DNA of 64,000 nt from Agrobacterium rosae (GCF_002915175.1 NZ_NXEJ01000004.1:186001-250000); one strand, 5' to 3'. Numbered from the stretch's first letter, positions 1 to 8,787 are shown. Program-made: numbers and translations. The notes: generated by a model from the sequence alone, not told the origin.

Positions 1-1
1 G

Positions 2-976
2 CTGGAAAGCGCGCGCATGCTGGCATCCACCGATGACACTCGCCAGCTTTCGGCGCTGGCCATTGCCGATGCGGATGCCGACATCCTCTGCCTGCAGGAA
101 GTCGATAACATGGCCGCTCTCCAGGCCTTCGAATACGGTTATCTCTACCGCATGGTGGGCAATGGCTACCGCCAGAAATATCTGGTGGAAGGCAATGACA
201 GCCGCGGCATCGATGTCGCCGTCATCATGCGTGAGGAAACGCTGGATGGCGAAAAGATCGAGCTTGTCGAGATCAAAAGCCATGCCACGCTGACCTATCG
301 CGAGTTGGGTCTGTTCACGCCAGAACTGGCGCTGACGAACCGCATCGACGACAAGATTTTCAAACGCGATTGCCTGGAACTCGATCTGCGCATCGGAGGC
401 AAACCGTTTACGCTTTATGTGACGCATCTGAAATCCATGACCAATGCGCGGGAGGCGGGCGATGCTCGGCTCTCCACCATGCCCGTGCGCGAAGCAGAGG
501 TCCGCGCCATCCGCCGCATCATCGAAAACCGGTTCGGAGTAGACAAAGCCCGCTCCATGAATTTCGCCATCTGCGGCGACATGAACGACTATCAGGAACG
601 CGTCACCATCTCCGGCAACCGCCGCACCGGCTACAGCTTTACGCCGGTCAAAGAAGAGCGCAGCGCGCTTGATATTCTCAGCAAGGACGGTTTCGCAGTA
701 AACCCGATGCTGCGCCGTGACGACATGGACCGCTGGACCCTCTACCACTCCCGCGGCCCGCAAGAGCAGCATCTCTGCCAGCTCGACTACATCTGGCTCT
801 CACCGCATCTGGCGGAGATCAACGCCAACAGTGCCCCCGAAATCATCCGCGCCGGACAACCCTACCGCACCGTCTTTCCGCCAGGGCAGGAGGTAGAGCG
901 TTATCCGCGCACAGGTTGGGACAGGCCGAAAGCCTCTGACCATTGCCCGGTGGTGATGACGCTGGATTTGGGGTGA
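2..976 (+). CDS. Endonuclease/exonuclease/phosphatase-family protein (5' end cut off by window)
   Basis: A DNase I-fold metal-dependent phosphohydrolase; the substrate (DNA, RNA or phospholipid) cannot be told. The frame is open from the first bases of the window, reading L-E-S-A-R before the first ATG at 17, so the N-terminus lies upstream and the visible 319-residue ATG form is not the real start. Family motifs appear in order: LCLQEVDN (metal-binding Glu), YVTHLKS, CGDMNDY and, at the C-terminus, SDHCPVV with the catalytic Asp-His. The stop TGA is at 974-976. The next feature is a tRNA-Thr on the opposite strand. The family call is firm; the specific function is unknown. Confidence 0.85.
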   Translation: MESARMLASTDDTRQLSALAIADADADILCLQEVDNMAALQAFEYGYLYRMVGNGYRQKYLVEGNDSRGIDVAVIMREETLDGEKIELVEIKSHATLTYRELGLFTPELALTNRIDDKIFKRDCLELDLRIGGKPFTLYVTHLKSMTNAREAGDARLSTMPVREAEVRAIRRIIENRFGVDKARSMNFAICGDMNDYQERVTISGNRRTGYSFTPVKEERSALDILSKDGFAVNPMLRRDDMDRWTLYHSRGPQEQHLCQLDYIWLSPHLAEINANSAPEIIRAGQPYRTVFPPGQEVERYPRTGWDRPKASDHCPVVMTLDLG

Positions 977-1063
977 GATGCCGAATGTGCACAAGTGAGA
1001 TTTCGCGCAAGCATGTTACCGCTCGGCGAGAATAACCAAATTATCATCGGGAAAAAGAAAAAC

Positions 1064-1139
<76 letters not shown>

Positions 1140-1238
1140 AATCCAGTGCGTGTGGAATTAGCAGATTCTTTTCCGGTGTAAAGTGGAAATTTCATCTGCG
1201 ACTCGAAAATTATGTGATTTTTGGGTGGGCGCTGTGAT

Positions 1239-1592
1239 TTAGGCCCGGACGTAATAGAGCTTGTGGACGATGATCCAGTTGTTGTCGCGTTCGAGCAGGG
1301 TGAGATATTCGGAAAAACCCAGACCGGCGAAGCGGGTGGTGAGTTTGACGGAGGCGGTGTCGCCGGTTTTGTCTATTCCGAGGATTTCGAATTCCTGTTG
1401 CTGTTCCTGCAGGCCCTGATCGGCGGAGCGGATCTGGTGGATGAAATCCTCGAGCGATAGCCATTCGGTTGCGCCTTCGTAGTTACCCACGATAAATGCG
1501 CGCGGATCGAATACCTCTCGCAACAGGCTGGCATCGGCATAGGTCATTCCCTGCACGTAATCTGAGACGGTTTGGGCAATCGTTTCGGACAT
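1239..1592 (-). CDS. SnoaL/NTF2-like small protein (lumazine-binding-like fold)
   Basis: A 117-residue protein resembling the NTF2-like superfamily, which folds as a cone-shaped alpha+beta barrel and covers many unrelated small enzymes and binding proteins. Seen in the sequence: an N-terminal helix (TIAQTVSDYVQGMTYADA), a central 'DPRAFIVGNYEGATEW' strand/loop typical of these proteins, and a C-terminal 'NNWIIVHKLYYVRA' strand. There is no signal peptide. It stands alone, with tRNA-Thr downstream and a 347-bp gap upstream. No substrate can be proposed. Confidence 0.7.
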   Translation of the reverse strand: MSETIAQTVSDYVQGMTYADASLLREVFDPRAFIVGNYEGATEWLSLEDFIHQIRSADQGLQEQQQEFEILGIDKTGDTASVKLTTRFAGLGFSEYLTLLERDNNWIIVHKLYYVRA

Positions 1593-1939
1593 TGGACTCC
1601 TCCCTCCAGAAGTGCTTTCTAAAGTACACGGCTTTTCGGCAATACGCTATAACCCCTTGAAACCAGCGTATAACCCGGCCTTGAAGATTGTTTGGTGAAC
1701 TGGAAATGGAGGGTTCTCCACATATTTGTGATGCGCAGGTTGGCGCTCGCCATGTGCTGGACAAATTTACGGGTGATGGCGAGTTGCGGTTGGAGATGGT
1801 GAGGCGTGATTGTCGTTTTGCGTTCAAAACCGCGACAGAGGGGTGCCTTGGGCGCGCAAAATTTCGTATGATCCCGTGGCGGCCACTGTTCTGATTTGCG
1901 GGCAGGGCTGTTTTCGAGAATGCGGGTACAGGTGTTTCG
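1593..1939. other. Intergenic stretch without a recognised gene
   Basis: This 347-bp gap lies between two divergently transcribed genes and must hold both promoters. Short reading frames cross it but none has a ribosome-binding site or familiar protein features. The near-repeat CGCTATAACCCC / CGTATAACCC occurs around 1650-1676. No clear hairpin terminator or known regulatory motif was seen. Confidence 0.5.
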
Positions 1940-2542
1940 GTGATCGATCCTTATGTTTTGCTGGGTGTGGAGCGCAATGCGGACGAGGCGGCAATCAAGT
2001 CCGCCTATCGCAAGGTGGCCAAGAGTGCCCACCCTGACAGCGGCGGCGATGCCGAGCAATTTGCCAAGCTGCAATTGGCCTATGATCTCCTGAAAGACCC
2101 CGTGCGCCGCCGTGTGTTTGACGACACTGGCTACGACCCGCAATTGGCCGATGCCAAGGATCTCAAGGGTTTGCTGATGCTGGAAACGCTGGTCAACGAA
2201 TTCATTCTGGATGAGCGCGAGCCTGGCAGCTTCGATCCCGTGGCGGCCATGCGTCGCAAGCTGACGGATGATATTCTGAAAAGCCGCTTTCATATTCTGG
2301 AACTGGAACGGCACCGCGCCCGTGTGCGCAAGCATATGGATCGTCTTGGCCGCAAGCCCGAGACGGATGTGCTGGGCTCCATGCTGCGAGCCCGCAGCCA
2401 GTCTATCGCGGATGCCATTCGCAATGCGGAGACACAGATCGAAGTCATCGAGCAGGCTTACACGATGCTTGAGGGTTATTCCTACGAGTTGGAGATCGCT
2501 ATTCTGGCGGAGCCGGTGCTGAAAGGTGAGGCGGCCGAATAA
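1940..2542 (+). CDS. J-domain (DnaJ-like) protein
   Basis: A 200-residue protein whose N-terminal ~60 residues form a J domain: 'DPYVLLGVERNADEAAIK', then the diagnostic HPD tripeptide at residues 31-33, then 'AYDLLKDPVRRRVFD'. J domains stimulate the ATPase of DnaK-type Hsp70. The zinc-finger and C-terminal substrate domains of true DnaJ are absent; the remaining ~140 residues are a charged, helical, uncharacterised region. The start is GTG at 1940, chosen because it places the J domain at the N-terminus. It converges on the DUF922 gene with a 10-bp gap. Which client it serves is unknown. Confidence 0.85.
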   Translation: MIDPYVLLGVERNADEAAIKSAYRKVAKSAHPDSGGDAEQFAKLQLAYDLLKDPVRRRVFDDTGYDPQLADAKDLKGLLMLETLVNEFILDEREPGSFDPVAAMRRKLTDDILKSRFHILELERHRARVRKHMDRLGRKPETDVLGSMLRARSQSIADAIRNAETQIEVIEQAYTMLEGYSYELEIAILAEPVLKGEAAE

Positions 2543-2552
2543 ACGGTGTGCC

Positions 2553-3161
2553 TCAAGGGCCGTTCACCAGCGCCAGAATGAGCTGATGGACAGCACCGCC
2601 ATTCGACAACTCGTCCCGGTCGAAATCGCGGCCACGCTGGCGCTGTTCGTTGGAAAGCTCGCCTAAACGCTGTTGCAGAACGGTGCGGACCTTCTGGCAC
2701 TTCGGATCATCCTCAGCACGCAGGCCGACGCTGTAAGCCTCGATCTTTTTCACCATATCGAGAATATGCTGGCCGTGAACACGCTCATGCTTTTCTACGC
2801 CTGATATGAAGCGTTGCCAGCTGGCGGCAACATCCGGCGGCAGCTTTGCCGGTGCTTTCGGCCACGTATAGATGATGGTGAGGTTCGGACGCGCCGTTGC
2901 CAGCACGCATGCGCCATCCGGCTGCGGGCGATAATCGCGCCGCCAGGTCAGCTTGAACGTGGTGTGGGCCACGGCCTGCACGCCCGCCTGCGGGCCACGC
3001 TCGCCGATGGACTGGTAAAGGCTGAAGCCGGTATTGCCGCTGATCGTATAGGTCTTGATCTGCTCGCTGGGTGTCCAGCTGCCGGTTTGCGCATTCGCGG
3101 ACGGTGTCAAAAGAGCAATGAGAGTGCCTGTGGCGAGGATAGTTGTGAGAAATCTAGGCAC
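2553..3161 (-). CDS. DUF922 secreted putative zinc-dependent protease
   Basis: A 202-residue exported protein. The first ~24 residues are a typical Sec signal peptide (hydrophobic core LTTILATGTLIALL, cleavage near SANA-Q). The mature part carries HERVH at residues 125-129, an HExxH zinc-metallopeptidase signature, followed by another His (GQH), as in the DUF922 family. A periplasmic or secreted peptidase is predicted; no substrate is known. It ends 10 bp from the J-domain gene on the other strand, and the Ate/Bpt gene lies upstream on the same strand. Confidence 0.78.
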   Translation of the reverse strand: MPRFLTTILATGTLIALLTPSANAQTGSWTPSEQIKTYTISGNTGFSLYQSIGERGPQAGVQAVAHTTFKLTWRRDYRPQPDGACVLATARPNLTIIYTWPKAPAKLPPDVAASWQRFISGVEKHERVHGQHILDMVKKIEAYSVGLRAEDDPKCQKVRTVLQQRLGELSNEQRQRGRDFDRDELSNGGAVHQLILALVNGP

Positions 3162-3179
3162 GCGTTTTCCTGCTTGTCA

Positions 3180-3962
3180 TCATGTCATGTCAGCTTGCAC
3201 CGGCTCCGGTGGTTCTGGCTGGTAGAGTTCCCAACCACGCGGGGTCAGGTGCTCTTGCGGATGGTATCTGACCTTATAGCCCATCTTGTCCGAACCGTTG
3301 ACCCAATAGCCGAGATAGACATGCGGCAGGCCAAGCGTGCGGGTGCGGGCAACGTGATCGAGAATAAGGAACGTGCCAAGCGACCGTTTTTCATATTCCG
3401 GATTGAAGAACGAGTAGACCATGGACAGCCCGTCGCTCATCGTATCCGTCAGCGCGACGGCAATGAGTTCGCCACGTTTGCTGTCGTCTATGCCGGCACC
3501 CGGTTCGCGCTTGCGATATTCGATGATGCGGGTGCTGACGTGGGTGTCTTCCACCATCACGGCATAATCCAGCGCCGACATATCCGACATGCCGCCGGAC
3601 TGGTGGCGCCGGTCCAGATAACGGCGGAAAAGAGAGAACTGCTCGGTGGACGGTTCGGACTGATGAACCGTTGCCACGAGATCGCTGTTGATGCTCATGA
3701 CGCGGCGCATGGATTTCGTTGGCGTAAAACGGTCGGCCAGAATGCGGACGGAAACGCAGGCGCGGCATGTCTCGCAGGCTGGACGGTAAGCGATGTTCTG
3801 CGAACGACGAAAGCCGCCCTGGGTGAGCAGATCGTTCATTTCCGTCGCACGCGGGCCGACAAGATGTGTGAAAACCTTCCGCTCCAGCTGACCGGGCAGG
3901 TAGGGACAGGTGGCCGGTGCTGTCAGGTAAAATTGCGGAGAAGGCGTCGCCTGCGTGTTCAT
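3180..3962 (-). CDS. bpt: Aspartate/glutamate leucyltransferase (arginyl-tRNA--protein transferase family)
   Basis: An N-end-rule aminoacyl-tRNA-protein transferase: it adds leucine (Bpt type) from charged tRNA to proteins with exposed N-terminal Asp/Glu, marking them for ClpAP. Visible family features are '[15 protein letters not shown]' near the N-terminus, the cysteine cluster '[14 protein letters not shown]', and the GNAT-like C-terminal half '[14 protein letters not shown]...YLGYWV'. I chose ATG at 3962 (260 aa; M-N-T-Q-A-T-P-S), which matches the usual rhizobial N-terminus; an upstream ATG at 3992 would add ten unlikely residues. RDD-family and hemB genes lie upstream on the same strand, an arrangement common in rhizobia. 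Confidence 0.9.
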   Translation of the reverse strand: MNTQATPSPQFYLTAPATCPYLPGQLERKVFTHLVGPRATEMNDLLTQGGFRRSQNIAYRPACETCRACVSVRILADRFTPTKSMRRVMSINSDLVATVHQSEPSTEQFSLFRRYLDRRHQSGGMSDMSALDYAVMVEDTHVSTRIIEYRKREPGAGIDDSKRGELIAVALTDTMSDGLSMVYSFFNPEYEKRSLGTFLILDHVARTRTLGLPHVYLGYWVNGSDKMGYKVRYHPQEHLTPRGWELYQPEPPEPVQADMT

Positions 3963-4060
3963 CGAACCCTGATCGCTCCCTTCGCCAGTCAAGCCTTTCT
4001 ACCAGAATGGCAAAAAGACATGAAACGTCAACTGGCTGATGTGGGACGCACGTCGAATTG

Positions 4061-4081
4061 AAGCCGCCAGAGGCGGCTTTT
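4061..4081 (-). terminator. GC-rich hairpin between RDD gene and bpt
   Basis: AAGCCGCC (4061-4068) pairs with GGCGGCTT (4072-4079) around a 3-nt loop, just downstream of the RDD gene stop. The U-tract is poor on the minus strand and better on the plus strand (CTTTTAAGAATTTT), so it may be a weak or bidirectional terminator. Confidence 0.4.
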
Positions 4082-4088
4082 AAGAATT

Positions 4089-4547
4089 TTAGGTTGTTCT
4101 AACGATAACGGTTCCCAAAAGGAAGTCGTGCAGCAGCCGCGAGCGTTCCGTGAAGAGGCCAGCCAGCAGAATAAACGGCGTCAGAATGGAGTTGATGATC
4201 CAGAACAACGCGATGTGCACGGTGGACAGCAGGAAATCGATTCGCTGTCCGTTCGTCCGCGCCATGGCAATGCCTGCGGCGCGCATGCCCGGTGTTGCCT
4301 GTGCGGAACTGCCCAGTGTCATGCCGAAATAGAGGATCGCCACGATGAAGAACATGGCCGGGAACAGCACGAACCCGAGACCCAGCGTGAGGACGCCGAG
4401 AAAGAAGATGATGACCGCCGCTGGAATGCACAGCAGCAGGACAATCATGTAGTCGATGATGAAAGCAAAGACGCGACGGCTCAGCACGCCGCTATAGGCG
4501 CGCCAGTCTTCGGTCGGGACGTATGTCGTGTTCGGGTCGAGGCTCAT
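4089..4547 (-). CDS. RDD-family membrane protein
   Basis: A 152-residue integral membrane protein. The RDD signature is visible: an Arg-rich entry 'LSRRVFAFIIDYMIV' with the conserved Arg/Asp pair in the first membrane segment, a second hydrophobic hairpin (FVLFPAMFFIVAILYFGMTL), then 'TPGMRAAGIAM' and a last hydrophobic segment (IALFWIINSILTPFILLAGLF). About four membrane passes are expected. RDD proteins have been linked to ion transport in a few bacteria, but function here is unknown. It lies between hemB and bpt on the same strand. Confidence 0.85.
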   Translation of the reverse strand: MSLDPNTTYVPTEDWRAYSGVLSRRVFAFIIDYMIVLLLCIPAAVIIFFLGVLTLGLGFVLFPAMFFIVAILYFGMTLGSSAQATPGMRAAGIAMARTNGQRIDFLLSTVHIALFWIINSILTPFILLAGLFTERSRLLHDFLLGTVIVRTT

Positions 4548-4612
4548 CGACGGTTTCTCCTGTTCGCAAAATCATATGGTGTTGAAACCGTGCAATGCAA
4601 TGATCTGCCTGT

Positions 4613-5626
4613 TCAACCCTTGGCAAGTTTTTTGGCGGCCTCGATCGCGAAGTAGGTCAAAATGCCGTCGCAACCGGCACGTTTGAAGCAGAGCAGCGTT
4701 TCCATCATCACCCGTTCGCCATCGATCCAGCCGTTCAGGGCGGCGGCCTTGATCTGCGTATATTCGCCAGACACCTGATAGGCGAAGGTCGGCAGACCGA
4801 AGGCCTCCTTCAAGCGCCAACAGATATCGAGATAGGGCAGGCCGGGCTTGACCATCAGCATATCTGCGCCTTCTTCCACATCGAGGGCGGCATCGCGCAC
4901 GGCTTCCATGCCATTGGCAGGGCTGATGTAATAGCTGTTCTTGTCGCCCTTCAGCAGGCCGCTGGTGCAGATCGCGTCGCGATAGGGGCCGTAATAGCCG
5001 GAGGCGAACTTCGTCGCATAGGACATGATGCCGACATTCTGGTGGCCGCTTGCATCCAGTCCGCGACGGATGGCGCCGATACGCCCATCCATCATCTCGG
5101 ATGGTGAGATGATATCGGAGCCTGCATCCGCCTGCATGATCGCAGCTCTCACGACCTGATCCACCGTCTCGTCATTGATGATCTCATCGCCGCGCAAAAT
5201 GCCGTCATGCCCGTGGCTGGTGAAAGGGTCCAGAGCGACATCGGTGATGATACCGATGTTCGGCACCGCTTTCTTGAAGGCTGCTGTTGCCTGATTGATG
5301 AGATTGTTGGCTTCGAGAACCTGAGAGCCGGTTTCGTCACGCATGTTCAAGTCGATGTTGGGAAAGGTGGTGATAGCGGGAATGCCGAGATCGGCAGCTT
5401 CCTTCACGGCTTCGACCGCCTTGTCCACACTCATGCGGTTGACGCCGGGCATGGATGGAATGGGCTCCAGAATATTCGTGCCGGGCACGATGAACACCGG
5501 CCAGATGAAATCATCCACCGTCAGTAGGTTTTCACGCACCAGCCGGCGCGTCCAGTCCGCCTTGCGGTTTCTGCGCATACGCCGGTGGCCGGTAATGTGA
5601 TCTACGAGATGTGTCTTGTCGTTCAT
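4613..5626 (-). CDS. hemB: Delta-aminolevulinic acid dehydratase (porphobilinogen synthase)
   Basis: This enzyme condenses two 5-aminolevulinates to porphobilinogen in haem and cobalamin synthesis. It has 337 residues, the normal length. The two Schiff-base lysines are at K206 (SYATKFASGYYGP) and K260 (MVKPGLPYLD). The metal-site segment reads DVALDPFTSHGHDG, lacking the cysteine triad of the Zn-dependent enzymes, so this is the Mg/K-type ALAD usual in alphaproteobacteria. The start is ATG at 5626. It is transcribed away from the palindromic repeat and the DUF6163 gene, and the RDD gene follows downstream. The call is secure. Confidence 0.97.
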   Translation of the reverse strand: MNDKTHLVDHITGHRRMRRNRKADWTRRLVRENLLTVDDFIWPVFIVPGTNILEPIPSMPGVNRMSVDKAVEAVKEAADLGIPAITTFPNIDLNMRDETGSQVLEANNLINQATAAFKKAVPNIGIITDVALDPFTSHGHDGILRGDEIINDETVDQVVRAAIMQADAGSDIISPSEMMDGRIGAIRRGLDASGHQNVGIMSYATKFASGYYGPYRDAICTSGLLKGDKNSYYISPANGMEAVRDAALDVEEGADMLMVKPGLPYLDICWRLKEAFGLPTFAYQVSGEYTQIKAAALNGWIDGERVMMETLLCFKRAGCDGILTYFAIEAAKKLAKG

Positions 5627-5675
5627 TATCAGTCCTTCCGTAGCCGGTAATGTCCGTGCGTATGACGCGCGGCAT

Positions 5676-5768
5676 GGCCGTTTTTAGATGCCGACGCATT
5701 CTCTTCCTCATTCCTGTGCTTGTCACAGGAATGAGGACAAAGGGAAATGTCGACGTCTAAAAACGGCC
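5676..5768. repeat. Composite palindrome between hemB and the DUF6163 gene
   Basis: The core is a perfect 13-bp inverted repeat, CCTCATTCCTGTG (5706-5718) and CACAGGAATGAGG (5724-5736), around CTTGT. It is nested in outer arms GGCCGTTTTTAGA (5676-5688) and TCTAAAAACGGCC (5756-5768) with imperfect pairing between. The core resembles a palindrome that I recall as recurrent in rhizobial genomes; that is memory, not a search. It lies in the divergent promoter region, unlike the other repeats in the window. Confidence 0.7.
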
Positions 5769-5906
5769 CTTGTCGTGTATTGTGCTGCCCATAACACAAT
5801 GTATCGCACATGCGAATGCGGCAGATCGTTGCGGATTTTTGACAGGCCGTTTGCCGCAGAGCAATATCCGCTGGTCGCTTCTGCAACAGGTCAGTATCTT
5901 GCCGCC

Positions 5907-6344
5907 ATGGAACCTGATTCTCTACCACATCCGAAAATGCCGCTCAGCGAAATTCTCTACCTCATTTTTCTGAGGTTGGTCGCGCTTTCGTGCTTCTGGT
6001 TCAGCCTGCAATATTGGGCGATGCTGACGGGCTATTCGCTGAACGGGCAGGCGCGCTTTGATATGCTCAATATGCAATGGCGCGTGGCAGGCACCAGTCT
6101 CGCCGTTGTTTTTCCTGTCGCAGCGCTGGGCTTATGGCTTGGCGTATCCTGGGGCGCGGTGATGTGGGTCATCGGCGCGGGTACCCAGATTGCCATGTAC
6201 CGGGTGTGGCCGGATATTTTCGGACACAACACCGTCGTACCCGTTATGCACGGCATCGTATCAACTGTTTATATACTATTTCAGGTCGCTTTTTGGCTGG
6301 ATGCCCGCCAAAATGACGAGCGCTCAAGAATTGATTTACCATAA
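5907..6344 (+). CDS. DUF6163-family membrane protein
   Basis: A 145-residue membrane protein of unknown function, matching the DUF6163 family common beside ldtR in Rhizobiales. I chose ATG at 5907 (M-E-P-D-S-L-P), because the upstream extension to 5688 runs through the palindromic repeat and has low-complexity Cys/His/Arg sequence unlike a real N-terminus. Three to four hydrophobic segments are visible: LIFLRLVALSCFWFSL, SLAVVFPVAALGLWL, WGAVMWVIGAGTQIAM and IVSTVYILFQVAFWL. A final charged tail ends at ARQNDERSRIDLP. Its gene precedes ldtR by 230 bp on the same strand, suggesting an envelope-related role. Confidence 0.72.
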   Translation: MEPDSLPHPKMPLSEILYLIFLRLVALSCFWFSLQYWAMLTGYSLNGQARFDMLNMQWRVAGTSLAVVFPVAALGLWLGVSWGAVMWVIGAGTQIAMYRVWPDIFGHNTVVPVMHGIVSTVYILFQVAFWLDARQNDERSRIDLP

Positions 6345-6574
6345 AATTAAAGCTATTGAGGCCCGATTTTTCTCGTTTTTTTGACGTAAGTCATTGAAAT
6401 ATATAGGGGTGATTTGGCCGATTTTGGATTTGATACAAGCTTCATCAAAAGCCGAACATGCAAGTAACGTTTCATTAATCGTGCATTTTAAGTAGAATTT
6501 TATGCGCATTGCTTAGATTTGGTCTCAAGGCGGGAAACAAACAAACACCGCCAAACAAAAACAGTGAGGCAGTC

Positions 6575-7087
6575 ATGATCAATAGCAAAGCAAAGCCACA
6601 GGCCATCGTTTCCGACGCTCAGGACGAAACCATCCGCTCTCTCTACATGGAATCGCTTCACCTGGTTGAGCGTCTCCACCGCCGCCTTCTCGATGTCATC
6701 AAGGACGAGTTCGACCGTCAGGGTCGCGATGATGTCAACGCAGTTCAGGCGCTCCTGCTTTTCAACATCGGCACTTCCGAACTGACCGCCGGCGAACTCC
6801 GCTCGCGTGGCTACTACCTCGGCTCCAACGTGTCCTACAACGTCAAGAAGCTGGTAGACCTCGGCTTCATCAACCACCAGCGTTCCCGCATCGACCGCCG
6901 CTCGGTTCGCATTAGCCTGACCGAAAAAGGCCAGGACATCGCAGAAACCGTTGCAGGCCTCTATGAGCGCCACATCGGCTCTATCGAAAAAGTCGGCGGC
7001 ATCGGCACCGGCGAGTTCGCCGAAATGAACAAGATGCTTCAGCGTCTGGACCGTTTCTGGAACGACAGCATCGCTTACCGCCTGTAA
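6575..7087 (+). CDS. ldtR: MarR-family transcriptional regulator LdtR
   Basis: A 170-residue winged-helix regulator closely resembling LdtR, described in Candidatus Liberibacter asiaticus and rhizobia as an activator of the L,D-transpeptidase gene that lies next to it here. The start is ATG at 6575 (M-I-N-S-K-A-K-P) with GTGAGG a few bases upstream; an upstream in-frame start at 6509 adds a poor, basic extension. The body shows the MarR core: 'ELTAGELRSRGYYLGSNVSY' recognition helix, wing 'HQRSRIDRRSVRISLTEKG', and a C-terminal dimerisation helix. A strong terminator follows. Ligand sensing is known for the Liberibacter protein and is inferred here. Confidence 0.88.
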   Translation: MINSKAKPQAIVSDAQDETIRSLYMESLHLVERLHRRLLDVIKDEFDRQGRDDVNAVQALLLFNIGTSELTAGELRSRGYYLGSNVSYNVKKLVDLGFINHQRSRIDRRSVRISLTEKGQDIAETVAGLYERHIGSIEKVGGIGTGEFAEMNKMLQRLDRFWNDSIAYRL

Positions 7088-7113
7088 TCGCTGGCTAAAT
7101 CATTCTCAAAGCA

Positions 7114-7150
7114 AAGCCGGATGCGGGGCGCATCCGGCTTGTTGCATTTT
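7114..7150 (+). terminator. Rho-independent terminator of ldtR
   Basis: A perfect 12-bp stem AAGCCGGATGCG (7114-7125) / CGCATCCGGCTT (7129-7140), loop GGG, then GTTGCATTTTT. It ends the ldtR transcript, so ldtP needs its own promoter. Confidence 0.93.
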
Positions 7151-7399
7151 TGTGCGGCGTTTCCTTAAAATCACACGCTGACACAGCTTCGTGAGGCACC
7201 TTCAGGTGACACGAATTGGCCATATTGGTATGGGACCGCCACAAGCGAAGGAGCCGGCGGTTTCTCCTGTGTTCGCGTCATGCGTCATCCTAAAGTTCGC
7301 ATCGAGTCAATCCTGCCGGCAGGCGCGTTTATACGTGTTTGTTAACGATGTTGTTTTAGGCATTGTTTAAGATGCCTGATAAATTGGCTGGTAGGTAAA
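7151..7399 (+). promoter_or_regulatory. ldtR-ldtP intergenic region, ldtP promoter region
   Basis: Together with the terminator this makes a 312-bp gap. Two small dyads are seen: CACCT-TC-AGGTG at 7197-7208 and AGGCAT-N8-ATGCCT at 7358-7377, the latter ~22 bp before the ldtP start. Either could be an LdtR operator, since LdtR is known to act on the ldtP promoter in relatives, but the binding motif was not verified here. No gene was seen. Confidence 0.45.
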
Positions 7400-8731
7400 A
7401 TGACAAAGAAAATCGTCCCTGAAGTTGTTTCACGGCGCGCCATGTTGCGCTCTGCCGTTTCCCTCGGCGCTGTGGCTCTCGCCGCGCCCGCATTCGCTCA
7501 GGATGCGTTCAACGATCTGATCGGATCGTCGCGCCGTGGTAACTGGGACGATCAGTTCGATGCAAACTCTTCGCGGGCCGCGGCGGGTGTTGCCTCCAAC
7601 ACGCCGGTTCTCAGCCCGGAATCACCTGCTTTCGTTCAGCAGGCGGTGATGCAGTATCAGCAGATCGTTTCGAACGGTGGTTGGCCCGCCGTTCCTGGAA
7701 GCCAGCAGAAGCTTCAGATTGGTGTCAGCGACCCGTCCGTTCAGGCCTTGCGTCAGCGCCTGATGATCTCTGGCGATCTGCCGCGTGAAGCCGGTATTTC
7801 CAGCGCATTCGATTCCTATGTCGATGGTGCCTTGAAGCGTTTTCAGGCGCGTCACGGCCTTCCGGCTGACGGCGTCATCGGTGAGTACACGTTGAAGGCA
7901 CTGAATGTTTCGGCGCAGATTCGCCTGGGGCAGCTTCAGACGAACCTCGTTCGCGTCAATACGATGTCTGGCGATCTCGGTCCGCGCCACGTCATGGTCA
8001 ATATTCCAGCTGCCTCCATTGAGGCGGTTGAGAACAACCGCGTCGTGCTGCGCAACACGGCCGTTGTGGGCCGCGATAGCCGCCCAACCCACATCATCAA
8101 TTCCAAGATTTACGAGATCATTCTCAACCCTTACTGGACTGCGCCGCGCTCGATCATCGAAAAGGACATCGTTCCTTTGATGCAGAAGGATCCGACCTAT
8201 CTGGAGCGCAACAACATCCGCCTTCTCGATGGCAAGGGTCAGGAAGTGTCGCCGACAACCATCGACTGGAATGCGGCGAAGGCTCCGAACCTGATGTTCC
8301 GTCAGGACCCGGGCAAGAACAACGCCATGTCTTCGACCAAGATCAACTTCCACAATCCGAACAACGAATACATGCACGATACGCCGCAGCAGGGCCTGTT
8401 CAACAAGCTGATGCGTTTCGAATCGTCCGGCTGTGTTCGCGTGCAGAACGTTCGCGATCTGACATCATGGATGCTGCGTGACACGCCCGGCTGGTCGCGA
8501 CAGGAAATCGAGCGCGTCATCGCCAGCCGCGTCAACACGCCGATCAAGCTGGCGCAGGAAATTCCGGTGTATTTCGTCTACATCACGGCCTGGTCGACAC
8601 GTGATGGCGTCGTACAGTTCCGCGACGACATCTACAGCAAGGACGGCAACGCCGAACTGGCGCTGAACACCACCAATACCCAGGAGCAGCCATCGGGTTC
8701 GATGGACGACGACCTTTTGCCACGTAACTGA
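7400..8731 (+). CDS. ldtP: L,D-transpeptidase with peptidoglycan-binding domain
   Basis: A 443-residue periplasmic YkuD-type L,D-transpeptidase that forms 3-3 cross-links or attaches proteins to peptidoglycan. The N-terminus has a twin-arginine-like signal (S-R-R-A-M-L-R then a hydrophobic stretch, cleavage near AFA-Q). Residues ~108-170 form a PG_binding_1 domain (VQALRQRLMISGDL, RFQARHGLPADGVIG). The catalytic YkuD domain covers ~195-390, with His326 (YMHDTPQQ) and the nucleophile Cys345 in ESSGCVRV. It matches LdtP, the LdtR target in Liberibacter. It has its own promoter and terminator. Confidence 0.92.
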   Translation: MTKKIVPEVVSRRAMLRSAVSLGAVALAAPAFAQDAFNDLIGSSRRGNWDDQFDANSSRAAAGVASNTPVLSPESPAFVQQAVMQYQQIVSNGGWPAVPGSQQKLQIGVSDPSVQALRQRLMISGDLPREAGISSAFDSYVDGALKRFQARHGLPADGVIGEYTLKALNVSAQIRLGQLQTNLVRVNTMSGDLGPRHVMVNIPAASIEAVENNRVVLRNTAVVGRDSRPTHIINSKIYEIILNPYWTAPRSIIEKDIVPLMQKDPTYLERNNIRLLDGKGQEVSPTTIDWNAAKAPNLMFRQDPGKNNAMSSTKINFHNPNNEYMHDTPQQGLFNKLMRFESSGCVRVQNVRDLTSWMLRDTPGWSRQEIERVIASRVNTPIKLAQEIPVYFVYITAWSTRDGVVQFRDDIYSKDGNAELALNTTNTQEQPSGSMDDDLLPRN

Positions 8732-8751
8732 TCCATCGCTCTAAATGTTGT

Positions 8752-8787
8752 AAAAGCCGCGTTTCTCGAAGCGCGGCTTTTGTTTTT
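8752..8787 (+). terminator. Rho-independent terminator of ldtP
   Basis: AAAAGCCGCG (8752-8761) pairs perfectly with CGCGGCTTTT (8772-8781), followed by GTTTTTT. Confidence 0.93.

Noticed and set aside
5688..5906. N-terminal extension of the DUF6163 protein
   Set aside because: The 73 extra codons run through the palindromic repeat and show no family-like sequence; ATG 5907 gives the expected length.
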